Of a stretch of 34,996 nucleotides of DNA, positions 34,136 to 34,996 are shown in pieces. The notes beneath the pieces were generated by a model. That model made no database searches. It was not told where the DNA came from and saw only the letters and a program-made list of their open reading frames with translations. The DNA comes from Arthrobacter sp. PsM3 (GTDB lineage: Bacteria; Actinomycetota; Actinomycetes; Actinomycetales; Micrococcaceae). Position 1 is the first letter of the stretch. The number at the start of each line of letters is the position of its first letter. A program made the translations under genes and the position numbers. Location: positions 1 through 34,996 of the forward strand of contig NZ_JARUXE010000042.1 in assembly GCF_030433895.1 (NCBI RefSeq). The letters are read 5' to 3'.

Positions 34136-34711
34136 CTACCGCTGGACGCTGCCAACAAAGCATCGCCCGTTCGGCAGAACCGGCAAGACTGACGTTTCCA
34201 CAGTTCCGGACCGGATCTGCGCCATCACACATTCGTTGTTGCCCAGCACTCCGATGTCGACGGCGTCGGCGGCCAGCCCGGTGGGGGTTTTGGACGCTGA
34301 AACTTCGACGGCGGCCGGGGCGAACCCCGCTGCGGAGAGGCTGGCGCGCACCTGCTCCCGGCTCGGCTGCGGTGTGGCAGCGGCCAGTGCCTGCAGCGCC
34401 GCGTTCACGGCGTCGGACACTCCGGAAGGTGCGGTGCTTGCGGCAGCGGAGGGGGACGCCCCGGCCGCTGCCGGGGAAGGGGAAACCGGCGCCGGCCCCG
34501 ACGCTGCGGGCGCCGGCGCCGCGCTCACGGAGCCGGCCGGGCTGGCGGGGCTGGCAGATCCGGCCGGGGAAGACACCGTCGGAGCGGGGGCCGAGCACGC
34601 AGCCACACCCAGCAGCAGGGGCAGCGCCAGCGCAACGAGCCCCACGTACGGGAGACCGCCGGACCGACGGCCGCGGAGGCGGCGGGCACGGGCGGGGGCG
34701 GGGGAAGTCAC
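34136..34711 (-). CDS. Secreted lipoprotein with small C-terminal domain
   Basis: A 191-aa probable lipoprotein. A basic start (SPAPARARRLRGRRSGG) precedes a hydrophobic stretch and the lipobox LLGVAAC, so the Cys near residue 36 would be lipidated. A Pro/Ala/Ser-rich linker of about 70 residues follows, then a domain of about 85 residues (from REQVRASLSAAGF to PNGRCFVGSVQR) with two Cys that could pair. I do not recognise the domain with certainty. GTG 34711 is supported by GGAGG nine bases upstream; the longer frame to 34954 runs through the tandem repeats. It is the first gene of the sortase, small protein, menC cluster. Confidence 0.78.
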   Translation of the reverse strand: MTSPAPARARRLRGRRSGGLPYVGLVALALPLLLGVAACSAPAPTVSSPAGSASPASPAGSVSAAPAPAASGPAPVSPSPAAAGASPSAAASTAPSGVSDAVNAALQALAAATPQPSREQVRASLSAAGFAPAAVEVSASKTPTGLAADAVDIGVLGNNECVMAQIRSGTVETSVLPVLPNGRCFVGSVQR

Positions 34712-34735
34712 CGGAACATCCTCCCATACGGGGAT

Positions 34736-34779
34736 GGGCATGCCCTCCCGCGGCGTGGCCACCGCGGGAGGACATGCCC
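34736..34779. other. 18-bp-stem hairpin upstream of the lipoprotein operon
   Basis: Positions 34736-34753 pair with 34762-34779 over 18 bp with a single mismatch and an 8-base loop. Both arms carry GGRCATGYCC palindromes. It lies just before the ribosome binding site of the lipoprotein gene on the minus strand, so it could be in the leader or promoter. Confidence 0.6.
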
Positions 34780-34996
34780 AGCCAACGCGTCCATCAGTGG
34801 ACATAACGGGACTATGTCCACTGGTGGCTGCAAGAGCGGGCATGTCCCACCGTGCGGCGTGGCCAACGCGGCGGGCATGCCCAGCCAACGCGCCCATCAA
34901 TGGACATAACGGGACTATGTCCGCTCGTTGCTGCAAGAGCGGGGCATGTCCCACCGTGCGGCGTGGCCAACGCGGCGGGCATGCCCAGCCAACGCG
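34773..34996. repeat. About 104-bp tandem repeat, continuing off the window
   Basis: CATGCCCAGCCAACGCG recurs at 34773, 34876 and 34980 (periods 103 and 104). Each unit holds GGACATA-ACGGGAC-TATGTCC and two GGGCATGYCC palindromes. In the first unit the inverted repeat extends to 15 bp arms (34791-34805 and 34813-34827) with one mismatch. No gene is seen in the array. Confidence 0.88.

Noticed and set aside
34773..34996. Tandem array considered as a CRISPR
   Set aside because: Units of about 104 bp are contiguous and near identical, with no unique spacers and no cas genes; the same holds for the arrays at 1 and 20358.

Overview
The window looks like chromosomal DNA from a high-GC actinobacterium of the Micrococcaceae (Arthrobacter, Pseudarthrobacter or a close relative). 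Support comes from very high GC at third codon positions, many GTG starts in GTGA/ATGA overlaps, menaquinone rather than ubiquinone genes, an Fe-S type APS reductase, a class E sortase, and Tat-exported enzymes. The genus is an inference from gene content and protein style; no rRNA is present to confirm it. I found no tRNA, rRNA, CRISPR array, transposase or phage gene.

Layout. (1) 1-480: a 160-bp tandem repeat. (2) 620-6605, minus strand: an assimilatory sulfate reduction block cbiX-like, cysI(sir), cysH, cysD, cysN, with 4-nt or 1-nt overlaps from cysI to cysN. It carries sulfate via APS and sulfite to sulfide, and the chelatase supplies siroheme iron insertion. (3) 6667-7781, plus strand: a TRIC-family membrane protein and a SUKH-like acidic protein. 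(4) 7815-9647: an AbiEi/DUF559-type gene set in a field of palindromic and direct repeats. (5) 9648-14635: menaquinone genes, with polyprenyl diphosphate synthase, MenJ-like reductase and menG on the minus strand and menF divergent. (6) 14856-17595: a complete polar amino acid ABC transporter. (7) 17663-20226: a CPA1-type antiporter bracketed by two copies of a 77-bp repeat, then a second AbiEi/DUF559-like gene. (8) 20358-20803: a 189-bp tandem array. (9) 20888-24528, minus: argS and menD. (10) 24587-26728: a Tat multicopper oxidase gene bracketed by two copies of a 67-bp palindromic element. (11) 26732-29400, minus: phoX with a candidate PHO box, and a MarR regulator. (12) 29699-32087, plus and divergent from marR: a secreted TasA/camelysin-like protein, then a SipW-type signal peptidase fused to a LamG-like domain. 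(13) 32118-34711, minus: a lipoprotein, a class E sortase, a 51-aa membrane protein and menC, nearly contiguous. (14) 34736-34996: a hairpin and a roughly 104-bp tandem array that runs off the window.

The conserved backbone is sulfur assimilation, menaquinone synthesis (menF, menG, menJ-like, polyprenyl synthase, menD, menC, spread over 23 kb) and argS. Between these sit accessory genes, several of them framed by matching palindromic repeats.

The most distinctive locus is marR / TasA-like / SipW-LamG. The peptidase polypeptide carries its own second signal-peptide-like segment with the AxFS...FSA pattern that also follows the signal peptide of its neighbour. This suggests a membrane peptidase fused to a secreted lectin-like passenger that it may process itself. 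It is the best candidate here for an undescribed arrangement.
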